From Paenibacillus pinihumi DSM 23905 = JCM 16419 (GTDB lineage Bacteria; Bacillota; Bacilli; Paenibacillales; Paenibacillaceae): DNA of 64,000 nucleotides. The stretch covers positions 134,202 through 198,201 of the forward strand of contig NZ_KE383868.1 of assembly GCF_000422505.1 (NCBI RefSeq), in the 5' to 3' direction. Shown one piece after another: positions 16,444 through 25,426 of this stretch. The translations under genes were made by a program, and so were the position numbers. A model generated the notes under the pieces. That model had not been told where the DNA came from and did no database searches. It saw nothing but the letters and a program-made list of their open reading frames with translations. The first letter of the stretch is position 1, and every line of letters starts with the position of its first letter.

Positions 16444-17262
16444 GTGAAGATTGAATATACCAGCAAGATACCCAAATCCTTGCTGAATAAAGGCACCGGC
16501 TTTCTGTCCGGCTACAGCCATTCGTTAAATCCTTACACAGGTTGCAGCTTCGCCTGCTCCTATTGCTACGTGCGGCAAATGCCGGTGTCCACATTTCGCG
16601 GTGCCGAGTGGGGAACCTGGGTGGACGTCAAACAGGAAGCGGCAGCCCTTCTGAAAAAAGAATTGCTTCGCGCCAAAGCCAAGGGCCCAGTTACAATCTT
16701 CATGTCATCCAGCACAGATCCTTATCAACCCGTTGAATATAAGGAGCAAATAACCCGCTCCCTGCTGCAAGTGATGGTAGAGCATCCTCCCGATTTCCTG
16801 CTGGTTCAGACTCGAAGCCCGCTGGTCCGCCGGGATATCGATCTGCTGCAGGCTCTGGGGGACAAAGTACGGGTCAGCATGACCGTGGAAACCGATCGTG
16901 AGGACGTCCGTAAGCAGTTTGCTCCCCATTCGCCTCCTATTCCAGCAAGGCTCCAAACGTTGCGTTTGCTGGCTGAGGCCGGTATTCCTTCACAAGCTGC
17001 TATTGCTCCTATTTTGCCGAGCAGCCATCAATTTCCCGAGACGCTGCGCCCGCTGGTCAACCGCGTGTGCATCGATGATTATTTCATGGGAGATGGCAGT
17101 AACGGCAAACGGACGAAACGTCTGGGCTTACAGTCCCTTTACCAAATGGTCGGTCAGGAAGAATGGTACCATCCTGCCGCTTATCTCCGGGTATACGACA
17201 ACATGAAACGGCTTTTTTCAGAAGATGAACTATTCATCAGTCAAAAAGGGTTCGAACCATGA
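16444..17262 (+). CDS. SPL-family radical SAM protein
   Basis: A 272-residue protein of the spore-photoproduct-lyase-like radical SAM group. The 4Fe-4S motif Cx3Cx2C is in GCSFACSYCY, and a conserved STDPYQPVEYKEQITR patch follows. Family members cleave SAM to a 5'-deoxyadenosyl radical; SPL itself repairs the spore photoproduct in DNA, but these shorter relatives are uncharacterised. Three in-frame GTGs lie near the front; GTG 16444 is chosen because GAGGGAG ends about 8 bases upstream. It is last in the adaA-ogt operon and ends at a strong terminator, which supports a role in nucleic-acid repair. Confidence 0.85.
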   Translation: MKIEYTSKIPKSLLNKGTGFLSGYSHSLNPYTGCSFACSYCYVRQMPVSTFRGAEWGTWVDVKQEAAALLKKELLRAKAKGPVTIFMSSSTDPYQPVEYKEQITRSLLQVMVEHPPDFLLVQTRSPLVRRDIDLLQALGDKVRVSMTVETDREDVRKQFAPHSPPIPARLQTLRLLAEAGIPSQAAIAPILPSSHQFPETLRPLVNRVCIDDYFMGDGSNGKRTKRLGLQSLYQMVGQEEWYHPAAYLRVYDNMKRLFSEDELFISQKGFEP

Positions 17263-17301
17263 GTCTGTCAAAGTACCATGCTCCCCATATAATGTGTCCG
17301 G

Positions 17302-17347
17302 AATAGCCAAAAGGCTGGGGCGATTGTTTCCCAGCCTTTTGGCTATT
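17302..17347 (+). terminator. Terminator of the ada operon
   Basis: A perfect 18-bp stem (17302-17319 with 17330-17347; AATAGCCAAAAGGCTGGG and complement), 10-base loop, followed by TCTGTTTC. Confidence 0.85.
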
Positions 17348-17428
17348 TCTGTTTCATTCCATGAATCCTGCGTTTGGTCTCAGGATAGTTCACTATGTTT
17401 ACAATATTGCCTGGAGGGTCTATACCAG

Positions 17429-17515
17429 GGAAGCATATCAAAATCGGTAGCCTGTTCCGTAATTTATTACAGCGGAGTTACGAACTTCACCTCCGGAAAG
17501 CGACGATCTGGTCCT
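17429..17515 (-). repeat. Copy B of the ~86-bp direct repeat (3' end of the intact hydrolase gene)
   Basis: Same orientation as copy A at 12643-12728. It covers the last ~15 codons of the hydrolase, its stop and about 38 bases downstream. The two copies bracket the fusion gene and the ada operon. Confidence 0.85.
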
Positions 17516-18966
17516 TTCATTAAGGTTCCGCCTTGATTTTTCAGATACATATCGAAGAAATCCAGCATATAGGCGTTGATAACGGAGTTCGCTCTTTCGG
17601 GAGCAATCTTTCCTGTAATCCCCAGCATTTTAAAAATCGGAGAAATGAACTGGACGTCGGCAAAATTCAAATGCTCCGTATTTTTGATATAGAGGAATTG
17701 CCCCCCTTCATCGACCGTTTCGCGCATCCGTTCAAGCTCCAACTTTTTATCTTCCGTTCCTTGATCCATCCACTCTCTTGTTGAGCCTATACGGTTAAGC
17801 TCTGCATCCGTGTAGACCCGGTTATCCATCACCATTTTTAATTTTTCGAATTCACTTTCCGATTTGATGAACAAAAACGGCTTTCGCAGCCCCTCTCTGT
17901 CACGCAGCCGGTAAAGCCCTCCATCAAGGTCTATTCCAACTGCGATTCGCGGATCGTAAGAAGCGTCATAGGCCGTCGCTCCGCCTATGGAATGACCGAA
18001 CACCCCGACATGCCCGAGATCAATCCTCCCTTTTAGATGACTTGGAATCTGCCCCGATTGGAGGAGCTCGAATTGGTCCAGCGCTAACGCCACATCACCG
18101 GTTAAAACGTTTCCCAGCTTGTCGCGATTACCGCGTTCCGTCCGGTAATCATGGTCGGGCGAGAATAAGTCGTTGGTTGTGCTGGTCGTGATTCGGCCGT
18201 CCGGGAACACAGTTGCAAATGTATTGTAGGTGTGGTCGATCACTGCCACGATATATCCGTGACTCGCGAGATTTTCGGCTTGCGACGTGTGGAGGAACCT
18301 CGAAGAGCCGAAGCCGGGATTCGCCAGGATCAGCGGGTATGAAGTTTGTGCCGAAGAGACTTCGGCCCCCGAATAAGCATGACTGGATACGTACTTCAAG
18401 TGCCCAAAAGTAAACCCGGGAAGGCCATAGTTCGCGGCCATATAACGTAAAACCGGGGTATCGGGAATAAAGCGAGCGTATTTGCCGGTGCCAGCTTGAG
18501 CCGGATACCATACCTGAACCATCAATTCTCTCTTGCCCTCTCTGGCTTCGTCGAAAATCTCTTCCCTACTTGGATCCACGAAATGAAAAGTTTGCGTTCC
18601 TACCTTAAATTCGCCTGTCGGTTCAGGTAGTTTAAATACAGGAAAAGTATACATGAGACCCCCTGTTACAACCAGCATTATCGCTATAGCGGTATAAATT
18701 GAACCCAACATGAATCGTGGGATCTTTATTTGGCCGATTTTTTTAAAATAGCTATAACTTGAATTGGCTAAAAAAATGATCGTTATGCAATATGGGAAAA
18801 ATAGCTGAATTCTGTATCCTTCCACCGTCCAATGAATGACCAGTAAAAGTGTGGAAATCCCGCTTGCGATGAATACTGGACTTCTACGCCGTCCTTTTTT
18901 TAATAGGACTGTTAATGCAAACAACCCGATGTTTGACAAAAAAAGCAACAGTTCAAACAGCCTCAT
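17467..18966 (-). CDS. Membrane-anchored alpha/beta hydrolase, PAF-acetylhydrolase-like
   Basis: A 499-residue protein. Residues 1-110 contain four membrane segments. The rest is an alpha/beta hydrolase of the platelet-activating-factor acetylhydrolase type: oxyanion/strand NPGFGSSR, nucleophile elbow GHSIGG (Ser326), acidic residue in GIDLDGG (about Asp348) and His432 in NTEHLNF. Such enzymes hydrolyse short acyl esters or lipid chains. AAGGAGAATCGAG precedes the ATG. It sits alone, and a remnant of its 3' end occurs 4.8 kb away. The substrate is unknown. Confidence 0.85.
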   Translation of the reverse strand: MRLFELLLFLSNIGLFALTVLLKKGRRRSPVFIASGISTLLLVIHWTVEGYRIQLFFPYCITIIFLANSSYSYFKKIGQIKIPRFMLGSIYTAIAIMLVVTGGLMYTFPVFKLPEPTGEFKVGTQTFHFVDPSREEIFDEAREGKRELMVQVWYPAQAGTGKYARFIPDTPVLRYMAANYGLPGFTFGHLKYVSSHAYSGAEVSSAQTSYPLILANPGFGSSRFLHTSQAENLASHGYIVAVIDHTYNTFATVFPDGRITTSTTNDLFSPDHDYRTERGNRDKLGNVLTGDVALALDQFELLQSGQIPSHLKGRIDLGHVGVFGHSIGGATAYDASYDPRIAVGIDLDGGLYRLRDREGLRKPFLFIKSESEFEKLKMVMDNRVYTDAELNRIGSTREWMDQGTEDKKLELERMRETVDEGGQFLYIKNTEHLNFADVQFISPIFKMLGITGKIAPERANSVINAYMLDFFDMYLKNQGGTLMKGPDRRFPEVKFVTPL

Positions 18967-19171
18967 CTCGATTCTCCTTATAAAAAATTTCTATTCTCGT
19001 TTGTTCAAATCTTATCCTGCCAGTCTGTCCTAAGCCATCGATTTTCCTTACATCTACCTTACAATTTTGTCATTCAATCTTGCGGTATTGGAGGACTCGT
19101 AAAACGGTTTCTTTTCAGCTTGAAAGAGTGCCGCTTAATTTCCTTCCATAAGTTCTGACTCAAATACAAAA

Positions 19172-19191
19172 AAGCCTGACACATCAGACTT
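19172..19191 (-). terminator. Probable terminator of the DUF2975 gene
   Basis: AAGCCTGA pairs with TCAGACTT with one mismatch. On the minus strand it is followed by TTTTTTGTA. It lies 115 bp after the gene ending at 19306. Confidence 0.5.
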
Positions 19192-19305
19192 TTGTCAAAA
19201 ATATATGCAGGTAACTTTGTGTCATTAGACATCCGTTAGCTGAGCGGATTTCCAGCAATGCAAAACAAGCGATGGATCGTCCACCGCCGTGCTATCGTCT
19301 TCACC

Positions 19306-19788
19306 TCAGATCGTTAGATCATTTTCTGATTTTATATGAATAGCTTCTTGTAAAAGTCTTTGGAGAACAGCGGCAAAAACGGCGATCACCATAGAGGCGA
19401 AAATAATGGCCAATCCGATTGGCATGAAACTTGGAGGATCAATTCTCTTAGCCATGAGATAGTAAAGTGGCATACCTAGCAGGTACAAGGTACTGATTGT
19501 GATGGCACAGTATTTTATATTCTTTAAACCCTTTACGGATAATTCCGAGAACGCTTGATTCTTATCAATATAACTTAAAAGTTTAAAAGCTTGATACAAA
19601 GCAAAATAAAAAGGTATCGCTGCCGTGTACATATCGATTAAAACGAGAGATTTCATATAAGCAATATCTGGATACAATTCTCCAGCAAAATCCCCTATCT
19701 TAGGCACCAAAAATATGCACAATGCAAGAACTGGGATTCCAATAAGAATATCAGCTATCTTCAAAAAGAGTGTTGTTCCCCGTTTCAT
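19306..19788 (-). CDS. DUF2975 membrane protein
   Basis: A 160-residue membrane protein with four hydrophobic segments (about 10-32, 47-67, 90-110 and 125-150) and a conserved SYIDKNQAFSELSVKGLKNIKYC-like stretch split by the helix boundary, typical of DUF2975. The function is unknown; in many Firmicutes this gene is paired with a small XRE-type regulator, which is absent here. The start at 19788 has GAGGTG 6 bases upstream; the GTG at 19797 lies within that site and is not used. Confidence 0.85.
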   Translation of the reverse strand: MKRGTTLFLKIADILIGIPVLALCIFLVPKIGDFAGELYPDIAYMKSLVLIDMYTAAIPFYFALYQAFKLLSYIDKNQAFSELSVKGLKNIKYCAITISTLYLLGMPLYYLMAKRIDPPSFMPIGLAIIFASMVIAVFAAVLQRLLQEAIHIKSENDLTI

Positions 19789-19931
19789 AAAGAGCACCTC
19801 GATAATTTAATTATAAAATGACTATAACACGTTATTTATTGTTTTACAATAAATTAGTATCATTATTCATTATATTATTGTTGTTAGTAGAATTTCCTTT
19901 TTATTTTAAGAAATAGCTTTGAAGAGAAATG

Positions 19932-19974
19932 AAAGTGAAGTAGCTAATCGATAATGACCGGGCTACTGCACTTT
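19932..19974. terminator. Hairpin, possible terminator of germination operon 2
   Basis: AAAGTGaAGTAGC (19932-19944) pairs with GCTACTgCACTTT (19962-19974) apart from one mismatch. It lies about 100 bp after the last gene of the operon. The T-run is better on the plus strand, so the assignment is tentative. Confidence 0.4.
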
Positions 19975-20072
19975 TCTTGTTGAGCTAAGCAGCTATTTTT
20001 GTAAGCTCCATGAATCGACCCTAAGCTTATGCTTGTGATACTTTTCTAATTGCATCTTATCGAACATCTACT

Positions 20073-20297
20073 CTACTCCGCGATTAGCTCACCCAGCCAG
20101 CCGAACATGAGCCCGAGCAAATCGTTCGGACCCGGCGTATCCGGGTAAAGAACCAGTCCGATGGACAACCCCGCGGTCAAGACGGTCAGGACGGCAAAGG
20201 CTTTCTTCTCCTTCCCCGTAGTGGCCCGAATACCTAACTCATAACAGCTTAGCAGAACGGCGGCTACGATGATTGAGGCGATGGCAGCCAGCCTCAT
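20073..20297 (-). CDS. Small two-TM protein, candidate D subunit of germinant receptor 2
   Basis: A 74-residue protein with two hydrophobic segments (about 3-20 and 36-53) separated by a short basic loop (RATTGKEKK). ATG 20297 overlaps the stop codon of the subunit C gene (ATGA), with GAAGGAGTG upstream, so it is translationally coupled. Size, two-TM pattern and position after A-B-C match the D subunits reported for some Bacillus germinant receptors, which tune germination. The assignment is by context. A longer frame starting at 20489 runs inside the C gene and is not used. Confidence 0.75.
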   Translation of the reverse strand: MRLAAIASIIVAAVLLSCYELGIRATTGKEKKAFAVLTVLTAGLSIGLVLYPDTPGPNDLLGLMFGWLGELIAE

Positions 20298-21493
20298 TTC
20301 CCCTTCACTCCTTCCTTGGGGATTCCAATCGGAGCGTTGGACATCCCCGATCTGCGAATCGTGCAATCGGCAGACACCTGAATGGTAATCGTCGGGAGCA
20401 CTTCTTGCCATTGGTTCTGCAGCTTTCTCCATTCTGCCGGCTGCTTCCGCCTCAGCAGATCGTGAAAGTCGAACAGATCGGTCTTGCAATTCCGAAGCAC
20501 GGCCTTCATTGTCTGCTTCACCTGCTGCTCGATGCTTTTGTTGAGCTCCTCCTCTACCCTCTCCAGTACATCCGTATTCATCAGATTAAGCACCGTCCCG
20601 TTCTGAATCACATTGGTCTGCGCCTTGATCCGGAACTCGATGATGCGCTCCTGCCCCTGGAACCGCGGCTGCATCACCGTGTGCACCTTCAATAGATAGA
20701 ACGAAATCCAGCCTCCCGTTTTACGGATCGGTACGGTGATCATCCTGGAATCCTCGATATTTCGGATCCACGGCACGGGGTAGACCTGTTGGGCGGACAA
20801 ATCCCCCGACTGCTTATATCCACGTACCACCACAGCGCCATTAACGGATATCCCTTGAGTCTGCCCTTCCTTGTCCGGCTGCGCCTTCGTCACCTCGATC
20901 CGGGGAATCTGAATGCCGCCCAAGCCCTGGCTGGAAGCGATGATAATGTGTTTCAGCGTGACTCCTCTTACCTCCCGATGTTGTACCGCCATCTCTCTCA
21001 GAATTTCCGCGGAGCTGCGTTCATTGGGCGCGGTGAGTCCCAAGACCAGCTTGGGGTCCCCTTTTGTGGCAAATACATAAGTACGCAGTCTCGTGCCCGG
21101 ATGACTGGTGAAGAAATCCACCTCCTCGCGGAAGCCCTGCTTAACGATCCGCTCCCCGAGAATCAATACACGGTTGTGCGCCAAAAAAAGCTGGTTGGAC
21201 AGTTTCAGCTGCAGTTTGGAGAGCGCATCGGCCATATTGATGCCGATGGCTGACTGAACCAGATTTTTTCCCGGATTGGCCTCTCCTGGCTGACCGCCTC
21301 CCGTCTGCATCGGGAGCGGAATCTGCACGGAGAGTTCCACTTGCCCAGACTCCGTCCGCTCGATGCCGATGCCTGAGATAAAACTCATCTCATTAATCTC
21401 CCTCTTCCCCCAGCAGCCGGTAAGACAGGTTTGAAGGCTGATGAGCAGAAGAACCGCTCCAACCGTTTTCTTACTTGCCATCAGACGGCTCAT
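20294..21493 (-). CDS. Spore germinant receptor subunit C, lipoprotein (Ger(x)C family)
   Basis: A 399-residue lipoprotein with lipobox LTGC (Cys27) followed by WGKREINEMSFISGIGIER, the typical Ger(x)C opening. Its C-terminal domain includes a predicted helix VEEELNKSIEQQVKQTMKAV. The ATG at 21493 overlaps the TGA of the B gene (ATGA) with GGAGG 8 bases upstream, and its own TGA overlaps the D gene start, so B, C and D form an overlapping chain. It acts in the inner spore membrane with subunits A and B. Confidence 0.93.
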   Translation of the reverse strand: MSRLMASKKTVGAVLLLISLQTCLTGCWGKREINEMSFISGIGIERTESGQVELSVQIPLPMQTGGGQPGEANPGKNLVQSAIGINMADALSKLQLKLSNQLFLAHNRVLILGERIVKQGFREEVDFFTSHPGTRLRTYVFATKGDPKLVLGLTAPNERSSAEILREMAVQHREVRGVTLKHIIIASSQGLGGIQIPRIEVTKAQPDKEGQTQGISVNGAVVVRGYKQSGDLSAQQVYPVPWIRNIEDSRMITVPIRKTGGWISFYLLKVHTVMQPRFQGQERIIEFRIKAQTNVIQNGTVLNLMNTDVLERVEEELNKSIEQQVKQTMKAVLRNCKTDLFDFHDLLRRKQPAEWRKLQNQWQEVLPTITIQVSADCTIRRSGMSNAPIGIPKEGVKGK

Positions 21494-22581
21494 CCCTGCT
21501 TCCTCCAATTCTTTCTGGCTTTGACGACTATGAGCATGACGAGAGGCAGCAAGGTCTGAAAAGTGACTAGGTAAAAAGGGTCCAGCTTTTGGAGATAGTA
21601 CACAAGCATCGACGCGTTCTTGATTGACCAGTAGTTAAAGACAATATGGAGACCTGCCAGCGGCAGCACAATCGGCCGGTAATCCTTCAGCTTAAAGGTC
21701 TGGGCGGTTCCTAGCACCACGCCATAAAAGAAGACGGAAATTTTCACAAAAGCCCCGACCACCCAGATCATCATTACGAAGGCTTCCAGATGCTCCAGGA
21801 AGTTTGAAATGCTGATATATTCAATAAAGGTCATGACCGGATAGCCAAAGCTGCCCGAGACCGGGCCGAACAAGGATATTACGAAGATGTTCACGATGAC
21901 CATGCTAAGCATAACAGCGCCCAAACTGATCGCAGACCACTTACCGGCCTTGCCATCTCTCACGAATGGAAGCAGAAACGTTAACAAGAAAAACTCCGAA
22001 AACCACGTGGCCGGCGGGATAGCCCCTTTCAACGAAGGCAAGAGTCCATCCTCAAACACAGGCAGCATAAAGGTCAGATTCATCTCCGGAATGACAAAGA
22101 AAAGCAGCAGAAACAGGAGCGAGAGAATAACCGGCAGCACGATCTGCGAGATCCTCCCGAGTACTTCGATGCCGCCCCTGACGGCAAAAGCACACAGCAG
22201 CATCATGCCCGCTACGATCACCATCTCTGGAGTGTTGTAGAGAAACTTGCTAACCACCAACTCCACAAATTCGCGCAAAATGATGCTGTTCACATGCAAG
22301 TAAAACAACACATACACGCCCGCTATAACCCTCCCGAGCACCGGTCCGCAGACGGTTATACAAATTTGCACATAAGTCTGGCCCGGATATTCCCGGGATA
22401 GCCGGAAAACCAGAAGCAGGGTGAAGGCGCCGATGAAGGAGGCCCAGATCGGGGAAATCCACATATCCTGCTGGGCAAAGGTATACATCAAGGCAGGCGG
22501 TCCCAGGATCGCGGTGGCCATGATGGCAAAATACAGCATCGCGGCCATCTGTACAGAAGATATGGTCCCCTTTTTCGGCAT
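21490..22581 (-). CDS. Spore germinant receptor subunit B (GerB-type spore permease)
   Basis: A 363-residue protein with about ten membrane helices, of the spore permease branch of the APC superfamily. Recognisable stretches are KKGTISSVQMAAMLYFAI at the start and YPGQTYVQICITVCGPVLGR after helix 2. It is the probable germinant-binding subunit. The ATG at 22581 has AGGA about 6 bases upstream. It lies 48 bp after subunit A and overlaps subunit C by 4 bp. Sequence divergence from the B subunit of operon 1 suggests a different germinant specificity (inference). Confidence 0.93.
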   Translation of the reverse strand: MPKKGTISSVQMAAMLYFAIMATAILGPPALMYTFAQQDMWISPIWASFIGAFTLLLVFRLSREYPGQTYVQICITVCGPVLGRVIAGVYVLFYLHVNSIILREFVELVVSKFLYNTPEMVIVAGMMLLCAFAVRGGIEVLGRISQIVLPVILSLLFLLLFFVIPEMNLTFMLPVFEDGLLPSLKGAIPPATWFSEFFLLTFLLPFVRDGKAGKWSAISLGAVMLSMVIVNIFVISLFGPVSGSFGYPVMTFIEYISISNFLEHLEAFVMMIWVVGAFVKISVFFYGVVLGTAQTFKLKDYRPIVLPLAGLHIVFNYWSIKNASMLVYYLQKLDPFYLVTFQTLLPLVMLIVVKARKNWRKQG

Positions 22582-22629
22582 AGACGTCCTACTCTCCGAT
22601 CAGTCGTGTGATGTGGCGAATCGTATCCG

Positions 22630-24051
22630 CTAGCGGGATTTTCGATTCCTTACCCACCAAGGTGCCCGCAAGACAGTATCTTGGAGCTGCTTGCCGCTTG
22701 CGGGTGACAACGGGGCCAGATAAGGAGTTCCGAAAGATTGCAAGCCGCATAAGTGGATCAATACAGCCAGCAGGCCGTAGATCACGCCCAATAATCCAAT
22801 GGTACCGGCTAGGACGATCAACGGGATACGAATCAGCCGCGTCGAGATGGACAACGGATATCGGGGAATCATGAAGGACGCAACCCCGGTTAGGGCTACG
22901 ATAATAACCATGGGCGCTGAAACCAGTCCGGCCTGCACCGCCGCTTGTCCGATGACCAGTGCCCCGACGATACTCACGGCGGAGCCGATTTGCTTGGGCA
23001 GGCGTAGCCCTGCCTCCCTCAGCGCTTCGAACATCAGCTCCATCATGAGCGCTTCCACGATGACCGGGAACGGAATCTCCTCCCGCAGCGTCGCAATTTT
23101 CAACAAGAGGATCGTAGGGATCATCTCTTGATGAAACGACAGCAAAGCTACATACACCGCAGGCAAAAAAATCGAAAGCGCGAAAAACAGATATCGGATG
23201 ATCCGTATAAACGTTCCGAGCATGTACCCCTGATAATAATCGTCGGGGGCTTGTAACAAAGACACGAGCGTAATGGGTGCAATTAGTACGAAGGGCGTTC
23301 CTTCAGTCATGATCGCCACCCTCCCCTCCAACAGGTAGGAGGCCGTTACATCTGCGCGCTCTGTGCTTAGAAGCTGCGGAAAGGGGGAATAGCGATGATC
23401 GGCAATCAACTCTTCGATATAACTGGATTCCAACACGCTATCAAGCTGAATGCGCTGCAGCCGGGTCTGCGCCTCCCGAATCAGCAACTCGTCGGCCTTC
23501 CCTTGCATATAAACCAGCACGACAGGCGTTCGCGTCTGTTCGCCGAGTTGCAGCTGGTGCATGTGCAAGCGGGGATTTTTTATTTTCCGGCGCAGCAGCG
23601 AGGAGTTGACCTCCAGCGACTCCGTGAACCCTTCCCTGGAGCCCCGGATCACAGACTCGGCTACAGGCTCCTCGATCCCCCGCTTCTCCCCTTTGGCCAA
23701 TCCAAAGGACCACGCCTCGCCGCATCCGTCTACCAGCAAGACAGGGTTGCCCGTTAGCACTTGCTCCGTACAGTCCTCCATTCTAGCCAGAGCTTCAGCC
23801 TCAGCCACCGGAATTTTCGAGAGTCTGGCCCGGACCGATTCCGGACCGCTATCCTCAAATAGGAGCAAGGGCTTCAGCACATGCAGCTGGACCGCATTCA
23901 GATCAGTCAATCCTTTTATATAGATTAGAACAGCCGATGTCCGGCCGCCGATAGGAAAAGGATGAAATACGATATCGAAGCTCTCCCCCAGCCTCTCCTG
24001 CAAAGCCGTTACATTGTGAGCAAGCTCCACTGATAACTCCGTACCAGACAT
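22630..24051 (-). CDS. Spore germinant receptor subunit A (GerA family)
   Basis: A 473-residue subunit A. The soluble N-terminal region includes EEPVAESVIRGSREGF, and the membrane half includes FHQEMIPTILL and IGSAVSIVGALVIGQAAV. Start ATG 24051 has GAGGGG 5 bases upstream; a GTG six bases earlier overlaps that site. It is the first gene of operon 2 in the usual A-B-C-D order. I did not find a clean sigma-G promoter upstream, although a weak candidate (CGTATA, 18 bases, TAAAATA) exists near 24080-24110. Confidence 0.93.
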   Translation of the reverse strand: MSGTELSVELAHNVTALQERLGESFDIVFHPFPIGGRTSAVLIYIKGLTDLNAVQLHVLKPLLLFEDSGPESVRARLSKIPVAEAEALARMEDCTEQVLTGNPVLLVDGCGEAWSFGLAKGEKRGIEEPVAESVIRGSREGFTESLEVNSSLLRRKIKNPRLHMHQLQLGEQTRTPVVLVYMQGKADELLIREAQTRLQRIQLDSVLESSYIEELIADHRYSPFPQLLSTERADVTASYLLEGRVAIMTEGTPFVLIAPITLVSLLQAPDDYYQGYMLGTFIRIIRYLFFALSIFLPAVYVALLSFHQEMIPTILLLKIATLREEIPFPVIVEALMMELMFEALREAGLRLPKQIGSAVSIVGALVIGQAAVQAGLVSAPMVIIVALTGVASFMIPRYPLSISTRLIRIPLIVLAGTIGLLGVIYGLLAVLIHLCGLQSFGTPYLAPLSPASGKQLQDTVLRAPWWVRNRKSR

Positions 24052-24206
24052 GCTCACCCCTCACTTTCACTGCGTTAGTTGGGTATATTTTACACCGGGG
24101 TGGAGCCGTTTATACGCTAGCTGACTAAACGCAGTATATACACGTCAATATATATAAAACTTGAGTTAACTTTCATTTTTAGACCTCATTAGACCAACAT
24201 TAAACA

Positions 24207-24236
24207 AAAAACCAGACCTCACTAGGCCTGGTTTTT
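24207..24236 (-). terminator. Terminator of the Nudix/TetR unit
   Basis: AAAAACCAG-A-CCT (24207-24219) pairs with AGG-C-CTGGTTTTT (24224-24236) around a 4-base loop. On the minus strand it runs into TTTTTTGTTT. It is placed downstream of the Nudix gene. Confidence 0.8.
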
Positions 24237-24281
24237 CCATGGTGGTACGGAGGCATTCTTAAAACTATCGTCTCCGTGAGT

Positions 24282-24776
24282 TTAGCCAGCTATAAACGAA
24301 GGAGTTCTTACACTTTCTTTATTTGTAATCCATTGTGATAATGCATTTCTCGAGGGTGCTCCAAGTATAAAATTGGCATCATTATCGGGATGCAATTTAT
24401 AATCAATGATTTCACTCAGTGGAATCCAAGCAATGCCTACCTGGTGTACGTCAGGAGTGTCTCCGACCTTTGCTTCATTTATTGAAATAATATTGCATAA
24501 AAATGTAAAGTCAATCTGATGAACATCAGGCTCTAAATCAGGGAAAAGAGAATCTCTTTTAGCGATGAATTCATTAATAAAGAGAAGTTCATCCATTTCA
24601 ACCACCAAACTTACTTCTTCAAACACTTCTCTGACCAACGTTTCTTGAATGCTTTCGCCATGTTCTTGGCCGCCACCAGGCAGAACATAAAATTCCCCTT
24701 GAACTCCAATTCTTCGTAGTACAAGCAATTTTTCATCCTTGATAATCATAGCTCTTGCTGCGGTTCGTATTCTCAA
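24282..24776 (-). CDS. Nudix hydrolase
   Basis: A 164-residue hydrolase of nucleoside diphosphates linked to another moiety. The Nudix box is at residues 35-57 (G-x5-E41-x7-R49-E50-V-x-E53-E54); the metal-binding glutamates are present, but the usual Gly near its end is Ser56. The substrate is unknown. The TTG start overlaps the TGA of the TetR gene, and GGGGAGGGAG sits just upstream, so the two are translated together. Pairing with a TetR regulator suggests controlled expression. Confidence 0.9.
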   Translation of the reverse strand: MRIRTAARAMIIKDEKLLVLRRIGVQGEFYVLPGGGQEHGESIQETLVREVFEEVSLVVEMDELLFINEFIAKRDSLFPDLEPDVHQIDFTFLCNIISINEAKVGDTPDVHQVGIAWIPLSEIIDYKLHPDNDANFILGAPSRNALSQWITNKESVRTPSFIAG

Positions 24777-25375
24777 CTTTCTCCCTCCCCTTTCACCCCT
24801 AGCCTATCGCTTTTACTTTCATGTAAGCCATGAAGAACTAATAATGCAACCTTCTTGGCAATATCCTCTTTATCTAAACCTGTATTCCCAGAGGCCCATT
24901 GAGATGCACTTTCATGAATCATCTGTGCAATGATAGCTGAGTAAAGAGCTATTTCATCTTCTGAAAAACGGGAGTGTAAGGCTTTCAACAAATAAGCTTT
25001 TAATTCCGAAATCGCTTTGTCTTTCAATTGCGGTACAACTAAGGTTATATAGCTTCTGCGGCAATCGAAATCCGGCTGTTGATAGAAATCGCATATCGCC
25101 AAGACAAGTTGAGTAATGCCCTCTTGATCGAATTTCACCTCTCCTTCCGTTCGATTTACGATAGCAGTTGAGGCAGTATCTCCCACGAGATAGTCCAATA
25201 ATTCATATTTATCATTAAAGTGCGCATAGAAAGTAGCCCGATTCACTTGAGCCCCTTCTGTTAGATCAGCAATTGTTATTTTTTCAAAGTCCTTTTCATT
25301 TACTAGATTAATAAAAGCATCAACCAAAGACTTTTTTGTTCGAGTCATCCTCAAATTCCGGACTTTTGTCCCCAC
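24773..25375 (-). CDS. TetR/AcrR-family transcriptional regulator
   Basis: A 200-residue repressor. The N-terminal helix-turn-helix is clear (FEKITIADLTEGAQVNRATFYAHF, spanning about residues 32-55), and the C-terminal ligand domain is of the DhaS/TetR_C-7-like type, with YSAIIAQMIHESASQW. Start chosen is GTG 25375, because AAGAGGTG lies 6 bases before it; GTG 25384 is an alternative that overlaps that site. A perfect 20-bp palindrome in the divergent promoter region (25427-25446) is the probable operator. Likely targets are itself, the Nudix gene and the divergent SDR gene. Confidence 0.9.
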   Translation of the reverse strand: MGTKVRNLRMTRTKKSLVDAFINLVNEKDFEKITIADLTEGAQVNRATFYAHFNDKYELLDYLVGDTASTAIVNRTEGEVKFDQEGITQLVLAICDFYQQPDFDCRRSYITLVVPQLKDKAISELKAYLLKALHSRFSEDEIALYSAIIAQMIHESASQWASGNTGLDKEDIAKKVALLVLHGLHESKSDRLGVKGEGES

Positions 25376-25426
25376 TTCATTCACCTCTTAATTAGTGTAT
25401 TCAACCCAACCAGACAATTTTTCATT

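Noticed and set aside
20300-20489. Longer N-terminal version of the germination D-like protein
   Set aside because: It runs inside the subunit C gene and lacks a ribosome site; the ATG at 20297 with GAAGGAG and 4-bp overlap is far better.
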